Positions 1 to 7,003 are shown, counted from the stretch's first letter. The stretch: DNA of 11,283 nucleotides from Candidatus Bathyarchaeota archaeon (GCA_026014515.1 JAOZIG010000471.1:1-11283), one strand, 5' to 3'. The notes: generated by a model not told the origin, from the letters alone. Program-made: numbers and translations.

Positions 1-1013
1 GGCAGATAGGTTTCCAGCCCCGGCATTCCATTTGGTGCCTCAAAAATATCCTCTAACCCTGCTTCTTTTCTATCCTTGCCATATGGTGCGTGGTCAGTGG
101 CAATAGTATCTATCCAGCCTTCTTGGAGAAGCCTTCTAATTTCTGCTTTGTCCGCTTTGGTACGTGGCGGTGGAGCAAACTTATTCCAAGGACCATTCTG
201 TTTCACATCATCCTCAGTTAAGTACAGATACTGCGTACATGTCTCCACATAGGTATCAGCGCCCCTCATCCTCGCCTCAGCGTTATACCAGACCGTCTCA
301 GGAACAGCCGTATGCACAATCATACCCCTGCAGTGGGTTGCCTCAAGATAGTCAATCATTCGTTTACCTGCCTCAACCTCGGCAATCCTTGGACGCCACT
401 CAATATGAGCCCCGAAATCCTTACGACCAGCCTCTCTGAGACGCTTCAGGTTATCCCTTAGAATACTATCATTCTCTGCGTGGATCAAAGCCAAACCACC
501 ATACGAGGCAATCTCCTTGAAACGCTCAATGATCTCCCCATCAAAAGTCTGAGGCCACTTTGGACCAGCTCTACTGATGAAGAACTTGGCACCAGTAGAA
601 CCAAGCTCATGCATCTTGGTTAATTCACCCGGGTATCCACTAGCACAACCAGCGTGAATACAGAAATCCACGTAGCTGCTTTCCTCCATGGTCTTGCGTT
701 TGAGTTTGAACTCATCAGCGTTAAAGCATCCAAACTGAGTGCCGGGCATCTCAAGCATGGTGGTTACTCCGCCTTTAGCTGCTGCCTTCATGCCCGTTGC
801 TGGTGTTTCCGGTGGTAGGAACGTATGTGCGTGTCCATCGAGAAGCCCCGGTAATACATAGCCGCCTTTTGCATCAATCACCATGTCCGCTGATGGGAGA
901 TGAATATCCCTTGCTACAGAGACGATTTTACCGTCTTTTACCGCGACACCCGCCTCTGTTATGCCTCTTGGAGATACTAGTCGTGCATTCTTGATGACCA
1001 TGTCCACACTCAT
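1..1013 (-). CDS. Cyclic amidohydrolase, dihydroorotase/hydantoinase-like (3' part missing)
   Basis: Metal-dependent hydrolase of cyclic amides; 337 codons are visible and the C-terminus lies beyond the window edge. Reading the minus strand from the ATG at 1013, the family landmarks appear in order: PGLLDGHAH with metal ligands H61 and H63, GAKFFIS with the likely carboxylated lysine K143, HAEN with H178, IVHT with H234, and IATDHAP with D307, followed by APNGMPGLETYL, the typical late motif of dihydroorotases. So the binuclear metal site is complete. The substrate arginine normally seen two residues after HxH in dihydroorotases (HxHxR) is F65 here and the EPG that follows is absent, so the substrate may not be dihydroorotate; dihydropyrimidinase, allantoinase or an uncharacterised cyclic amidase are alternatives. 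A TATA-like box lies about 34 bases upstream of the start. It is divergent from the ABC exporter. Family assignment is firm, substrate is open. Confidence 0.85.
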   Translation of the reverse strand, partial: MSVDMVIKNARLVSPRGITEAGVAVKDGKIVSVARDIHLPSADMVIDAKGGYVLPGLLDGHAHTFLPPETPATGMKAAAKGGVTTMLEMPGTQFGCFNADEFKLKRKTMEESSYVDFCIHAGCASGYPGELTKMHELGSTGAKFFISRAGPKWPQTFDGEIIERFKEIASYGGLALIHAENDSILRDNLKRLREAGRKDFGAHIEWRPRIAEVEAGKRMIDYLEATHCRGMIVHTAVPETVWYNAEARMRGADTYVETCTQYLYLTEDDVKQNGPWNKFAPPPRTKADKAEIRRLLQEGWIDTIATDHAPYGKDRKEAGLEDIFEAPNGMPGLETYL

Positions 1014-1043
1014 TTCACTCAACGCCCAGAAGTATGCCACCAC

Positions 1044-1052
1044 GTATAAAAC
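1044..1052 (-). promoter_or_regulatory. TATA-box-like promoter of the amidohydrolase gene
   Basis: On the minus strand this reads GTTTTATAC, a good archaeal TATA box. Transcription would be expected about 25 bases downstream, near 1022, giving a leader of only about 9 bases before the ATG at 1013. Assigned by motif and spacing only. Confidence 0.5.
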
Positions 1053-1076
1053 AACAAGGGTCAGACATTATTGAAG

Positions 1077-1085
1077 TATTTTTAA
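1077..1085 (+). promoter_or_regulatory. TATA-box-like promoter of the ABC exporter operon
   Basis: The T-rich stretch TATTTTTAA has the spacing of an archaeal TATA box. A start of transcription about 25 bases on, near 1107, would lie downstream of the possible GTG start at 1102 and just before the ATG at 1117. That supports 1117 as the true translation start of the ATPase. Confidence 0.4.
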
Positions 1086-1116
1086 GCTAGTCCACGTTTC
1101 GGTGAGTATCACAGGG

Positions 1117-1854
1117 ATGGCTATGGAGTACGCGATACAAGCCGAGAACCTAACAAAGACCTTTGGCACAGTTGAAGCCCTACGAGGAGCCAGCTTCAAC
1201 GTCAAGGAAAACGAGATATTTGGACTCATCGGGCACAACGGAGCTGGTAAAACCACTTCCCTCAGAATACTCAGCACATTGATCAGCCCCACAAAGGGCT
1301 CAGCCAAGATATTCGGCTACGATGTTGTAAAACAACCTGAAAAAGTCCGCGAGATACTCAGCTATCTACCCGAAGAAGCCGGAGCATACCAGCAACTCAA
1401 TGGCATAGAGTTCCTTGAGTTCATGGCAGGCTTCTACGCTAACAACAAGCATGATATGGACGCCATCGTTGAACAGGGTAAACTCATCAGTGACCTCGGA
1501 GACCGATTAAACGATAGGGTGAAAGGCTACAGCAAAGGCATGCTAAGACGACTGTTGATCGCCCGGGCTTTGATGATGAAACCCAAACTAGCCATCCTAG
1601 ACGAGCCCACCAGCGGATTGGATGTAATCCAGAGCGTCAACGTCAGAAACATGATCAAAAACTATGCAGACCAAGAAGGGGTCAGCATACTTCTCAGCAG
1701 CCACAACATGCTTGAAGTAGAGTACCTCTGCCACAAGGTAGCACTCATCAATCAAGGCACAGTCGTAGCACAAGGCTCACCTGATGAACTCAAAACCGAG
1801 TACAACAAACCGAACCTTGAGGAAGTCTTCATGGAGGTAACAAGCGATGAATAA
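1117..1854 (+). CDS. ABC-2 type exporter, ATP-binding subunit (NatA/CcmA-like)
   Basis: ATPase that powers export by the membrane partner encoded just downstream; acts on the inner face of the membrane. Numbering from the ATG at 1117 (245 aa): Walker A GHNGAGKT at 39-46, Q-loop region YLPEEAG around 83-89, signature YSKGM at 138-142, Walker B LAILDEP at 158-164 with catalytic E163, D-loop SGLD next to it, and switch histidine H196 in SSHNM. The Q-loop carries Glu where most ABC proteins have Gln, and the signature is YSKGM rather than LSGGQ; I know both forms from ABC-2 exporter ATPases, so it is probably active. An upstream in-frame GTG at 1102 would add five residues, but the GGTGA at 1101-1105 and the promoter spacing favour ATG 1117; ATG 1123 is also possible. 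The cargo cannot be told from sequence (sodium, drug or lipid efflux are known for relatives). Confidence 0.93.
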   Translation: MAMEYAIQAENLTKTFGTVEALRGASFNVKENEIFGLIGHNGAGKTTSLRILSTLISPTKGSAKIFGYDVVKQPEKVREILSYLPEEAGAYQQLNGIEFLEFMAGFYANNKHDMDAIVEQGKLISDLGDRLNDRVKGYSKGMLRRLLIARALMMKPKLAILDEPTSGLDVIQSVNVRNMIKNYADQEGVSILLSSHNMLEVEYLCHKVALINQGTVVAQGSPDELKTEYNKPNLEEVFMEVTSDE

Positions 1855-3154
1855 CCTCATAGCCTTGATCGTAAAGGAGGTCAAGGAGCTTGTCCGAGAC
1901 CCCAAGATACTCATAGGCGTCATACTGATGCCCATATTGATATTTCCAGTGATGGGAAGCGCCATACAAATCAGCCAAGAATCAGTACAGCGAGCCGTAA
2001 GAGGCGCCAGTTTCGCTGTCTGGACCGATGATGATGGATTCGTTACCGATGCAATGCTTGATTATCTCTACACGAATAACACCGTGGTTCCCATCGTTGC
2101 TGACAACCTTGAGGATGCATTAACCGTATTCACATCGACTGATAGCAGCGCCATGGTCTACATACCAGAAGGCTACAATTACAATATAACACAGGGAAGG
2201 CAAGGCAAGATCAAGATATACGCCAACCTACGCAGCCTCAACATGGCTGAGACCCAGAGCACAGACCTAGTGTCCAACCTCATCAACATCTACAACTACT
2301 ACTTCAGCATCACCAAGATACAGAACCTACTCACCCAATCAGGAGCAATAGGCACAGCCATAGGATACAGAAACCCAATCACCCTAGAATATGCAAGCAT
2401 CCTGAAGGGAAGCGTGCTTGAGATCGCACCATCAGCCATCTTCAACCTAGTCATGAGCCAATCCATCATGCTACCCATAATGGTCATGATGATGGTAATG
2501 TTCGCCATCCAGATGGCGGCCACCAGCATCGCCCTCGAAAAAGAACAGAAAACACTGGAAACACTCATGACCCTACCAGTAAGCAGGATGACTATACTAG
2601 GCGGTAAACTCAGTGGAAGCATCGTTATCGCCATAGCTGGGTCCATAAGCTACCTCATTGGCTTCGGTTACTACATGGACAGCGCGTTTAGCTTCGTCCC
2701 TGAAGCCATGAGCATGAGCCTCAGCGATGTAAACCTAGGGATAACACCATTTGGGTTCCTTCTCGTCGGTATAGTAATCTTTGTTACACTGGTCTCCGCT
2801 TTAGCCATGGCTCTGAGTGTGGCTGTTTTCGCGGATAATGTACGCAGCGCCCAGAGCTTTACAGGCGTCTTGGTGACCCCCATAATGATCCCGGCGATGG
2901 TCTTGATGTTCAGCGATATAGAGATGTTACCCACGACCTTCCAATACCTTATGCTAATCATACCATATACTCACACCATAATAGCCACCAAGGCAGCCTT
3001 CCTAGGGAACTACTTCGTGGTTCTCAGAAGCATATTCTTCATCAGCATCTGGACTCTAGTAGTACTCTATATCGCAGCCAAGATATTCAGCACGGAACGT
3101 ATAATCACTGCAAGGTTCCAGCTCGGTGACCTATTCAAACGTTCTCGGCGCTAA
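1847..3154 (+). CDS. ABC-2 type exporter, membrane permease (NatB-like)
   Basis: Membrane half of the exporter. The 435-residue protein has the ABC-2 permease plan: an N-terminal amphipathic stretch (LIALIVKEVKELVRDPK), a first membrane helix at about 21-40, a large extracytoplasmic domain at about 41-200, and then five helices at about 202-228, 252-276, 300-326, 337-356 and 393-413. The loop EKEQKTLETLMTLPVSR (231-247) after the second helix is the conserved coupling segment of NatB-type permeases that contacts the ATPase. The ATG overlaps the end of the ATPase gene by 8 bases and is preceded by GGAGGT at 1833-1838 inside that gene, so the two are co-translated. Its last 20 bases overlap the 3' end of the convergent histidine kinase gene. 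One ATPase and one permease suggest a dimer of each. Cargo unknown. Confidence 0.92.
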   Translation: MNNLIALIVKEVKELVRDPKILIGVILMPILIFPVMGSAIQISQESVQRAVRGASFAVWTDDDGFVTDAMLDYLYTNNTVVPIVADNLEDALTVFTSTDSSAMVYIPEGYNYNITQGRQGKIKIYANLRSLNMAETQSTDLVSNLINIYNYYFSITKIQNLLTQSGAIGTAIGYRNPITLEYASILKGSVLEIAPSAIFNLVMSQSIMLPIMVMMMVMFAIQMAATSIALEKEQKTLETLMTLPVSRMTILGGKLSGSIVIAIAGSISYLIGFGYYMDSAFSFVPEAMSMSLSDVNLGITPFGFLLVGIVIFVTLVSALAMALSVAVFADNVRSAQSFTGVLVTPIMIPAMVLMFSDIEMLPTTFQYLMLIIPYTHTIIATKAAFLGNYFVVLRSIFFISIWTLVVLYIAAKIFSTERIITARFQLGDLFKRSRR

Positions 3155-4907
3155 CATCAACCTCAGAGGCTACACCCAAAATAGGTTCAGCCTCAGCTTC
3201 ATTCTCTTGAACATTCGGTAAAGTCACTGTGAACGTGGTGCCTACGCCTTCCTTAGATTCTACGCTGATTTCTCCCTTGTGAGCATCAACAATACGCTTA
3301 CAGACGGCTAAACCGAGACCAGTGCCCTTCGCCTTGGTGGTGAAAAGAGGCGTAAACAGTTTTCTTATATTCTCCTCAGAAACCCCAACACCAGTATCAG
3401 AGACAGAGATTGTGCTCTTGTTCTCACTTTTCCTGCCTTCAACAGTGAGCTTACCGCCTTCAGGCATGGCTTGTACAGCGTTTGTTAGCAAGTTGACGAT
3501 TACTCGTCTAAAGTAGTTGCCATCTATTTCTTGTATCTCTGATTGGTCCCTGAAACCCACTGATACACTGATGTTCTCATCTAGACTTAATGTACCAATT
3601 ACATCCTTCACCATGTCTTCAAGGTTCACCTCTTCAACCTGCAAAGCAATGGACTTGGAAAAGTCCTGCAAGTCGGAGACAATCTTGTTCATATAGGAGG
3701 TCTGCTCGTTGAGATTCTCATCAATATACTCTATCTCCCTGACATAGGGCTCCGTTTCCTCGATCTCACTTAGCTTCCTAGCTACCCGCTTCATTCTTGA
3801 ACTCAGCATATAGATAACTTGAAGCGGATTTCTTAGATCATGACCAACCATTGCAGCAGTCTCTCCTATGGTCGCCATTCTTTCTCTGCTTGTCAAACGG
3901 TCTTGGTACTCTGTGATGGTCTGGAGCATACCATCGATATCCTGACTGAGTCTTGAAATCTCGTCATCACCAGAAACACAGAGCGTCTTTGACTCAAGTG
4001 AACGAGGATCAATATTACTAACCTCTTCACTTAATCCAAGAATCCTCTCTAACACTGTCTTATTGAGCAAATAGATCGATAACAAGCCACCAACAACCCC
4101 AACGATGAGCATTGCACTATAGAAGTAGAGTATAGTTCTCTCGCCTTGATGATACAAATCTCTGGGTGACTCTGCCAGCATCACAAGATATGGTTCACCA
4201 TTGATATCTGGGATGGATGCTATACCTATGATGTTTTCATCATCTTGTCTAAATATTCTGATGTTATCGCCTGGTTCAACTGGGCTATCAGTGTATTTTA
4301 CGAAACTTAGGTCCTGATACGAGTAATCACAGAGCTTTGCTACTTCAATCGCATCAATATAACGCCCACAGATCAAAGTACCAACAGGCGGCAAATCATC
4401 ATCGCTATAGGTTATCTTATGAGCCGCTATCATCGTGGGGATATTATTTATCTCGATAATCCCTGATGTTTGATGTTCTGAGGCTATGTAATCGTAGTCT
4501 AGAATCAGGTCGATGGTTGATTCATCGATTTCTAAACTTCTTAGCGTAGAAAGGTCAAAGGCTTTGCTGTAGAGTACATTTTCCTCGTTATCTATGAATA
4601 TCATAAAGTTGAGCTCGTTTTCAATAAAAGAAGAAGTAGATATGAGATCGTTGATGAAGTGTCTCATATTATTCTGGATAAAATAATAGGTATCATCCCT
4701 GCTGGCGTAATCTAATGTGATCTGGTTAACCTCTGAAATTCTAAGCTCCAACGTGTTGAGCCCGATCTCTGTCTGTTTAGTGACATCCTCTTGCTCAAAC
4801 TCTAAGTAGCCTTTGAGTATCAGATTATTTGTGTAAAAGAGAAAACCGGAAAACACAAGCAGATAGGCTATCGCCAAACCTGCTATTAGTTTTCTCTTGA
4901 TATTCAC
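3135..4907 (-). CDS. Membrane sensor histidine kinase with probable CHASE4 domain
   Basis: Two-component sensor kinase. Numbering from the GTG at 4907 (590 aa): membrane helix at about 8-26, extracytoplasmic sensor at about 27-258, second helix at about 259-282, a HAMP-like linker to about 335, then the dimerisation domain with phospho-acceptor H356 in GHDLRNPLQ, and the ATPase domain with N-box NLLTNAVQAM (N476), G1 DTGVGV (D504) and G2 GTGLGL (528-533). All catalytic boxes are present. The sensor contains PVGTLICGRYID, which resembles CHASE4 domains; this is recognition by eye. I chose GTG 4907 because GAGGCGAG lies five bases upstream; the TTG at 4922 would add five residues and overlap the stop of the preceding receiver gene. 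Its acidic C-terminal tail (about 566-590) overlaps the exporter permease gene. It is likely to phosphorylate the receiver proteins encoded upstream; the ligand is unknown. Confidence 0.93.
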   Translation of the reverse strand: MNIKRKLIAGLAIAYLLVFSGFLFYTNNLILKGYLEFEQEDVTKQTEIGLNTLELRISEVNQITLDYASRDDTYYFIQNNMRHFINDLISTSSFIENELNFMIFIDNEENVLYSKAFDLSTLRSLEIDESTIDLILDYDYIASEHQTSGIIEINNIPTMIAAHKITYSDDDLPPVGTLICGRYIDAIEVAKLCDYSYQDLSFVKYTDSPVEPGDNIRIFRQDDENIIGIASIPDINGEPYLVMLAESPRDLYHQGERTILYFYSAMLIVGVVGGLLSIYLLNKTVLERILGLSEEVSNIDPRSLESKTLCVSGDDEISRLSQDIDGMLQTITEYQDRLTSRERMATIGETAAMVGHDLRNPLQVIYMLSSRMKRVARKLSEIEETEPYVREIEYIDENLNEQTSYMNKIVSDLQDFSKSIALQVEEVNLEDMVKDVIGTLSLDENISVSVGFRDQSEIQEIDGNYFRRVIVNLLTNAVQAMPEGGKLTVEGRKSENKSTISVSDTGVGVSEENIRKLFTPLFTTKAKGTGLGLAVCKRIVDAHKGEISVESKEGVGTTFTVTLPNVQENEAEAEPILGVASEVDVSAENV

Positions 4908-4912
4908 ACATT

Positions 4913-4920
4913 CTCGCCTC
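4913..4920 (-). promoter_or_regulatory. Ribosome binding site that decides the kinase start
   Basis: The minus strand reads GAGGCGAG, overlapping the stop codon of the upstream receiver gene and five bases before GTG 4907. The same spacing is seen for the cold-shock gene in this window. It argues against the TTG at 4922, which would precede this site. Confidence 0.55.
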
Positions 4921-5302
4921 AAACACTTACGGTTATAGCTCTCTCACTCAACGCCGTCTCTACGGTCTCGATCAACTCGTTTTCCTTGATGGGTTTGACC
5001 ACCACATGATGGCTAAGATTTGTTCTGAGAATCCTGTCTTTTGCATCACTATATCCAGTGACAAACACTACTGAGGTTTTTGGGTTAATTTCTTTGAGTT
5101 GTTTCGCTACTATGTCCCCGGTTGTATCAGATAACTTGTAGTCAAGTATCACTAGATCAACGGGGGTTGATGTTGCTTGCTTTACCGCGTCCTCTCCGCT
5201 GAACGCCTCCAAGACATTGTAACCGAGTTCATCTAGTATCATCTTGAAGAAATAGACGATCATCTCATCGTCGTCCACAACCAGTATAGAGGCATAGTCC
5301 AA
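4919..5302 (-). CDS. Stand-alone response regulator receiver protein (CheY-like), kinase-linked
   Basis: A 127-residue protein that is receiver domain only. The acidic pocket is D10-D12 (VVDDDE), the phospho-acceptor is D54 in VILDYKLSD, T82 lies in FVTGY and K103 in VVKPIKE, so all residues for phosphotransfer are present. There is no room for a DNA-binding or enzymatic output domain, so the output must be through protein partners or a phosphorelay. It is directly upstream of, and probably co-transcribed with, the histidine kinase, its probable donor. The start is TTG at 5302; no ATG or GTG precedes the acidic pocket in frame. A TATA-like box about 33 bases upstream predicts a leader of only a few bases, and a 6-bp inverted repeat lies at the predicted transcription start. 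Confidence 0.9.
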   Translation of the reverse strand: MDYASILVVDDDEMIVYFFKMILDELGYNVLEAFSGEDAVKQATSTPVDLVILDYKLSDTTGDIVAKQLKEINPKTSVVFVTGYSDAKDRILRTNLSHHVVVKPIKENELIETVETALSERAITVSV

Positions 5303-5304
5303 GC

Positions 5305-5320
5305 TAATCCAATCGGATTA
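5305..5320. promoter_or_regulatory. Inverted repeat at the kinase operon start (operator candidate)
   Basis: TAATCC, four bases, then GGATTA: a perfect 6-bp inverted repeat. It lies between the TATA-like box and the TTG start of the receiver gene, across the predicted transcription start near 5309. A protein bound here would block initiation. Operator role is inferred from position. Confidence 0.4.
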
Positions 5321-5330
5321 ATTGAAATTA

Positions 5331-5338
5331 ATTTATAA
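5331..5338 (-). promoter_or_regulatory. TATA-box-like promoter of the receiver-kinase operon
   Basis: The minus strand reads TTATAAAT. Expected initiation is near 5309, about 7 bases before the TTG start. This gives the receiver-kinase pair a promoter of its own, separate from the other receiver gene upstream. Confidence 0.5.
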
Positions 5339-5341
5339 TGA

Positions 5342-5350
5342 ATATGGAGA
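5342..5350 (+). repeat. ATATGGAGA motif, copy in the kinase operon promoter
   Basis: The nonamer ATATGGAGA lies a few bases upstream of the TATA-like box of the receiver-kinase operon. Two further exact copies and two variants lie upstream of the acidic exported protein gene at 7004-7110, about 1.7 kb away. A common regulator is possible. Confidence 0.35.
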
Positions 5351-5377
5351 GCTAGTTCTGACTGACGATATATATTA

Positions 5378-5812
5378 CTACTCCATCAAGGTTCCCGAAA
5401 TATACTCAAGCAAAACCTCAGCCTTAATTGGCTTCAAAAAGAAACCAGCAACACTAACCCTATTATTGATCAATTCTTCTTTAGCATTCTTTTGTCCACT
5501 GATGAAAACGAGCCTAACCTCAGGTTTTACCTTGTTAATCTGCTTAGCTAACTCCACGCCATTTAACTGCCCTAGGTGATAGTCAAGGATTATAGTATCA
5601 TAATCATAGGTTTCCAGACACTGATTCAACTCAGATTGATTGCACGCAACATCAACAAGATAGCCCTCGTCCTCGAAAATATACCTGTAACCATCGAGAA
5701 TCGCAAGGTCATCATCAACAAATAACAGTCTCTTATCATTAGATACCCTGTCTTGAATTTTCTCCTCAGATTTTCCCTGAGTGCATTCTTCATAACAGTC
5801 TGTTATTGTCAT
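5378..5812 (-). CDS. Second stand-alone response regulator receiver protein
   Basis: A 144-residue receiver-only protein with about 26 extra N-terminal residues of no recognised fold. The receiver has the acidic pocket D33-D35 (FVDDDL), phospho-acceptor D77 in IILDYHLG, S105 in FIS and K127 in FLKPIK, so it should be phosphorylatable. It differs clearly in sequence from the other receiver in the window, so it is not a recent duplicate. The nearby kinase is the obvious donor, but a different kinase cannot be excluded. The ATG at 5812 lies about 26 bases from a strong TATA box, so the mRNA is probably leaderless. A 75-base gap with its own promoter elements separates it from the next receiver gene. 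The first codons contain a perfect 15-bp palindrome (5792-5806). Confidence 0.88.
   Translation of the reverse strand: MTITDCYEECTQGKSEEKIQDRVSNDKRLLFVDDDLAILDGYRYIFEDEGYLVDVACNQSELNQCLETYDYDTIILDYHLGQLNGVELAKQINKVKPEVRLVFISGQKNAKEELINNRVSVAGFFLKPIKAEVLLEYISGTLME
5722..5736. repeat. Imperfect second copy of the 15-bp palindrome
   Basis: ATAACAGTCTCTTAT, differing by one base from the perfect palindrome 70 bases away at 5792. It lies in a different reading frame of the same gene, so shared protein sequence does not explain the likeness. Confidence 0.35.
5792..5806. promoter_or_regulatory. 15-bp perfect palindrome at the start of the second receiver gene
   Basis: ATAACAG, one base, CTGTTAT. 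It covers codons 3-7 of the receiver gene, just downstream of the predicted leaderless transcription start. Such a site could act as a roadblock operator or form a hairpin at the very 5' end of the mRNA. Function is inferred. Confidence 0.4.
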
Positions 5813-5832
5813 CAGTTTCTACACTGTTTAAC

Positions 5833-5841
5833 GGTATATAA
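5833..5841 (-). promoter_or_regulatory. TATA box of the second receiver gene
   Basis: The minus strand reads TTATATACC. Its centre is about 26 bases from the ATG at 5812, the spacing expected when transcription begins at the start codon itself. Confidence 0.6.
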
Positions 5842-5848
5842 TAAGAAC

Positions 5849-5869
5849 GCGTTGAAACGCCTTGAAACG
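5849..5869. repeat. Tandem direct repeat upstream of the second receiver promoter
   Basis: TTGAAACG occurs twice with a 10-base period (5852-5859 and 5862-5869), placing both copies on the same face of the helix. The first copy also lies in a short inverted repeat, GCGTT and AACGC around GA (5849-5860). Position just upstream of the TATA box, seen from the receiver gene, suits an activator site. Inferred. Confidence 0.4.
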
Positions 5870-5900
5870 AAAGTGTTCAATGAAATGCTCAAATAGTATT

Positions 5901-5927
5901 ATAATATAGAACCATTTTCTATATTAT
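5901..5927. promoter_or_regulatory. Perfect 11-bp inverted repeat in the divergent intergenic region
   Basis: Arms ATAATATAGAA and TTCTATATTAT around a 5-base spacer CCATT. It sits midway between the divergent TATA boxes of the second receiver gene and the surface protein gene, upstream of both. The arms are AT-rich, there is no T-run, and neither gene ends here, so an operator for a dimeric regulator fits better than a terminator. Confidence 0.5.
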
Positions 5928-5965
5928 CACATTATTCTATGCTTTTAGTTACAGTGATATATTAT

Positions 5966-5974
5966 CTTTATAAG
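5966..5974 (+). promoter_or_regulatory. TATA box of the membrane-anchored surface protein gene
   Basis: CTTTATAAG, a near-consensus archaeal TATA box whose centre is about 24 bases upstream of the ATG at 5994. No Shine-Dalgarno site precedes the ATG, which fits a leaderless mRNA. Confidence 0.6.
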
Positions 5975-5993
5975 CACTTAACAAAACCTATCC

Positions 5994-6992
5994 ATGAAAA
6001 CCATGAGGCAAGGTGTACTATTACTAGTAATGCTGCTTATCGCAACAGCACAACCCCTTGCCCATGCCCAAACAGAATTAACGCCAATATCACTAACACT
6101 AACCCTCTACAGCAACGGCATCACCCAAGTAGACTATAGTCTAAGAAGTGACCCCACAAAAGTACGAGTGCAGACTCCTCTTTTCGGGGAAAATGTAGAT
6201 AATCTCGTCGTAAGAGATGAAGATGGGAATCCACTTCAAGTCAATCTCATCAACTCTACGGCAAAAGTGGATAGCATAGGAGCAATGGAGCTTCATTTTT
6301 CTTATCAAACCGAGGATTTGACCAGTGTTGAAGACGCCATATGGGTGGTAAACATCACGTCACCCGTGAATGTGACAATTATCCTACCAGAGAACGCTGA
6401 TTTTCTCGATATGAGTAATATCCCAGAAGATATTGGCGAGGTCGGAGACTCTGCCTATCTTGTATTCTCGTCAGGAACTAACTTTGTTTACTACATGTTA
6501 GGTCTACCCTCACTGGTTAATGAGGCCGACCTTTCATACGCAAAAGCAGCGGTCTACATTGCTGAAAAACAGCAAGAGGGATACATATTAACAGCTGCAG
6601 TCGAGCTACTCAACAATTCACGAACAAATTATGATTCAGGAAACTACTTGGAAGCTAAAGAGGCTGCAGATGACGCCCTGTTGATTGCTGGGGACCTTGT
6701 TGGATACGCCGATGATGCTCTGTTTGCTATCGCATCAGCTGAAGCCTCCATCAATGAAGCAATACAACAAGAAAGAACAATAGGCTTAGAAGAGGCGCAA
6801 TCGACCCTGGAGGAGGCTCAAAACCAGTATGAGGCAGGTCTATACCCAAACGCGGAGATCACAGCACTCCAAGCAGCGGAAGAAGCAAGCCTTACAGAGA
6901 AGCCTCGACAGGAGAATTATCTCATTATTGGGCTAGCAATTGTTTTACTGATTCTAATTTTGTGGTTCAAACGAAGCAGTTTTGGCTTCTAG
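5994..6992 (+). CDS. Exported membrane-anchored surface protein, beta domain plus helical repeats
   Basis: Not recognised as a named family. The 332-residue protein starts with a signal peptide (basic MKTMR, hydrophobic core to about 20, likely cleavage after A25 in AHA). Residues about 27-170 alternate as beta strands with several N-x-S/T sites (such as N87, N120 and N126), resembling extracellular domains of archaeal envelope proteins. Residues about 175-300 are Ala/Glu-rich helices with two related units, a Y-x2-G-x-Y core at 213-218 and 279-284, reminiscent of TPR-like hairpins. A membrane helix at about 309-325 is followed by KR, so the bulk of the protein faces outside and the tail is short and cytosolic. 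The gene is divergent from the second receiver gene and shares its regulatory region. A role as a cell-surface sensor partner or stalk is only inference. Confidence 0.85.
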   Translation: MKTMRQGVLLLVMLLIATAQPLAHAQTELTPISLTLTLYSNGITQVDYSLRSDPTKVRVQTPLFGENVDNLVVRDEDGNPLQVNLINSTAKVDSIGAMELHFSYQTEDLTSVEDAIWVVNITSPVNVTIILPENADFLDMSNIPEDIGEVGDSAYLVFSSGTNFVYYMLGLPSLVNEADLSYAKAAVYIAEKQQEGYILTAAVELLNNSRTNYDSGNYLEAKEAADDALLIAGDLVGYADDALFAIASAEASINEAIQQERTIGLEEAQSTLEEAQNQYEAGLYPNAEITALQAAEEASLTEKPRQENYLIIGLAIVLLILILWFKRSSFGF

Positions 6993-7003
6993 TTGATACA
7001 AAA

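Noticed and set aside
164..439. Pro/Ser/Gln-rich open frame on the plus strand
   Set aside because: It lies antisense inside the amidohydrolase gene, whose family motifs are continuous across it.
1360..1545. ABC ATPase degraded at Q-loop (Glu for Gln) and signature (YSKGM)
   Set aside because: Such forms are familiar in ABC-2 type exporter ATPases, and Walker A, Walker B and the switch His are intact, so loss of function is not supported.
5322..5579. Plus-strand open frame of 85 codons
   Set aside because: It is antisense to the end of the second receiver gene and crosses the promoter of the kinase operon; no domain or ribosome binding site.
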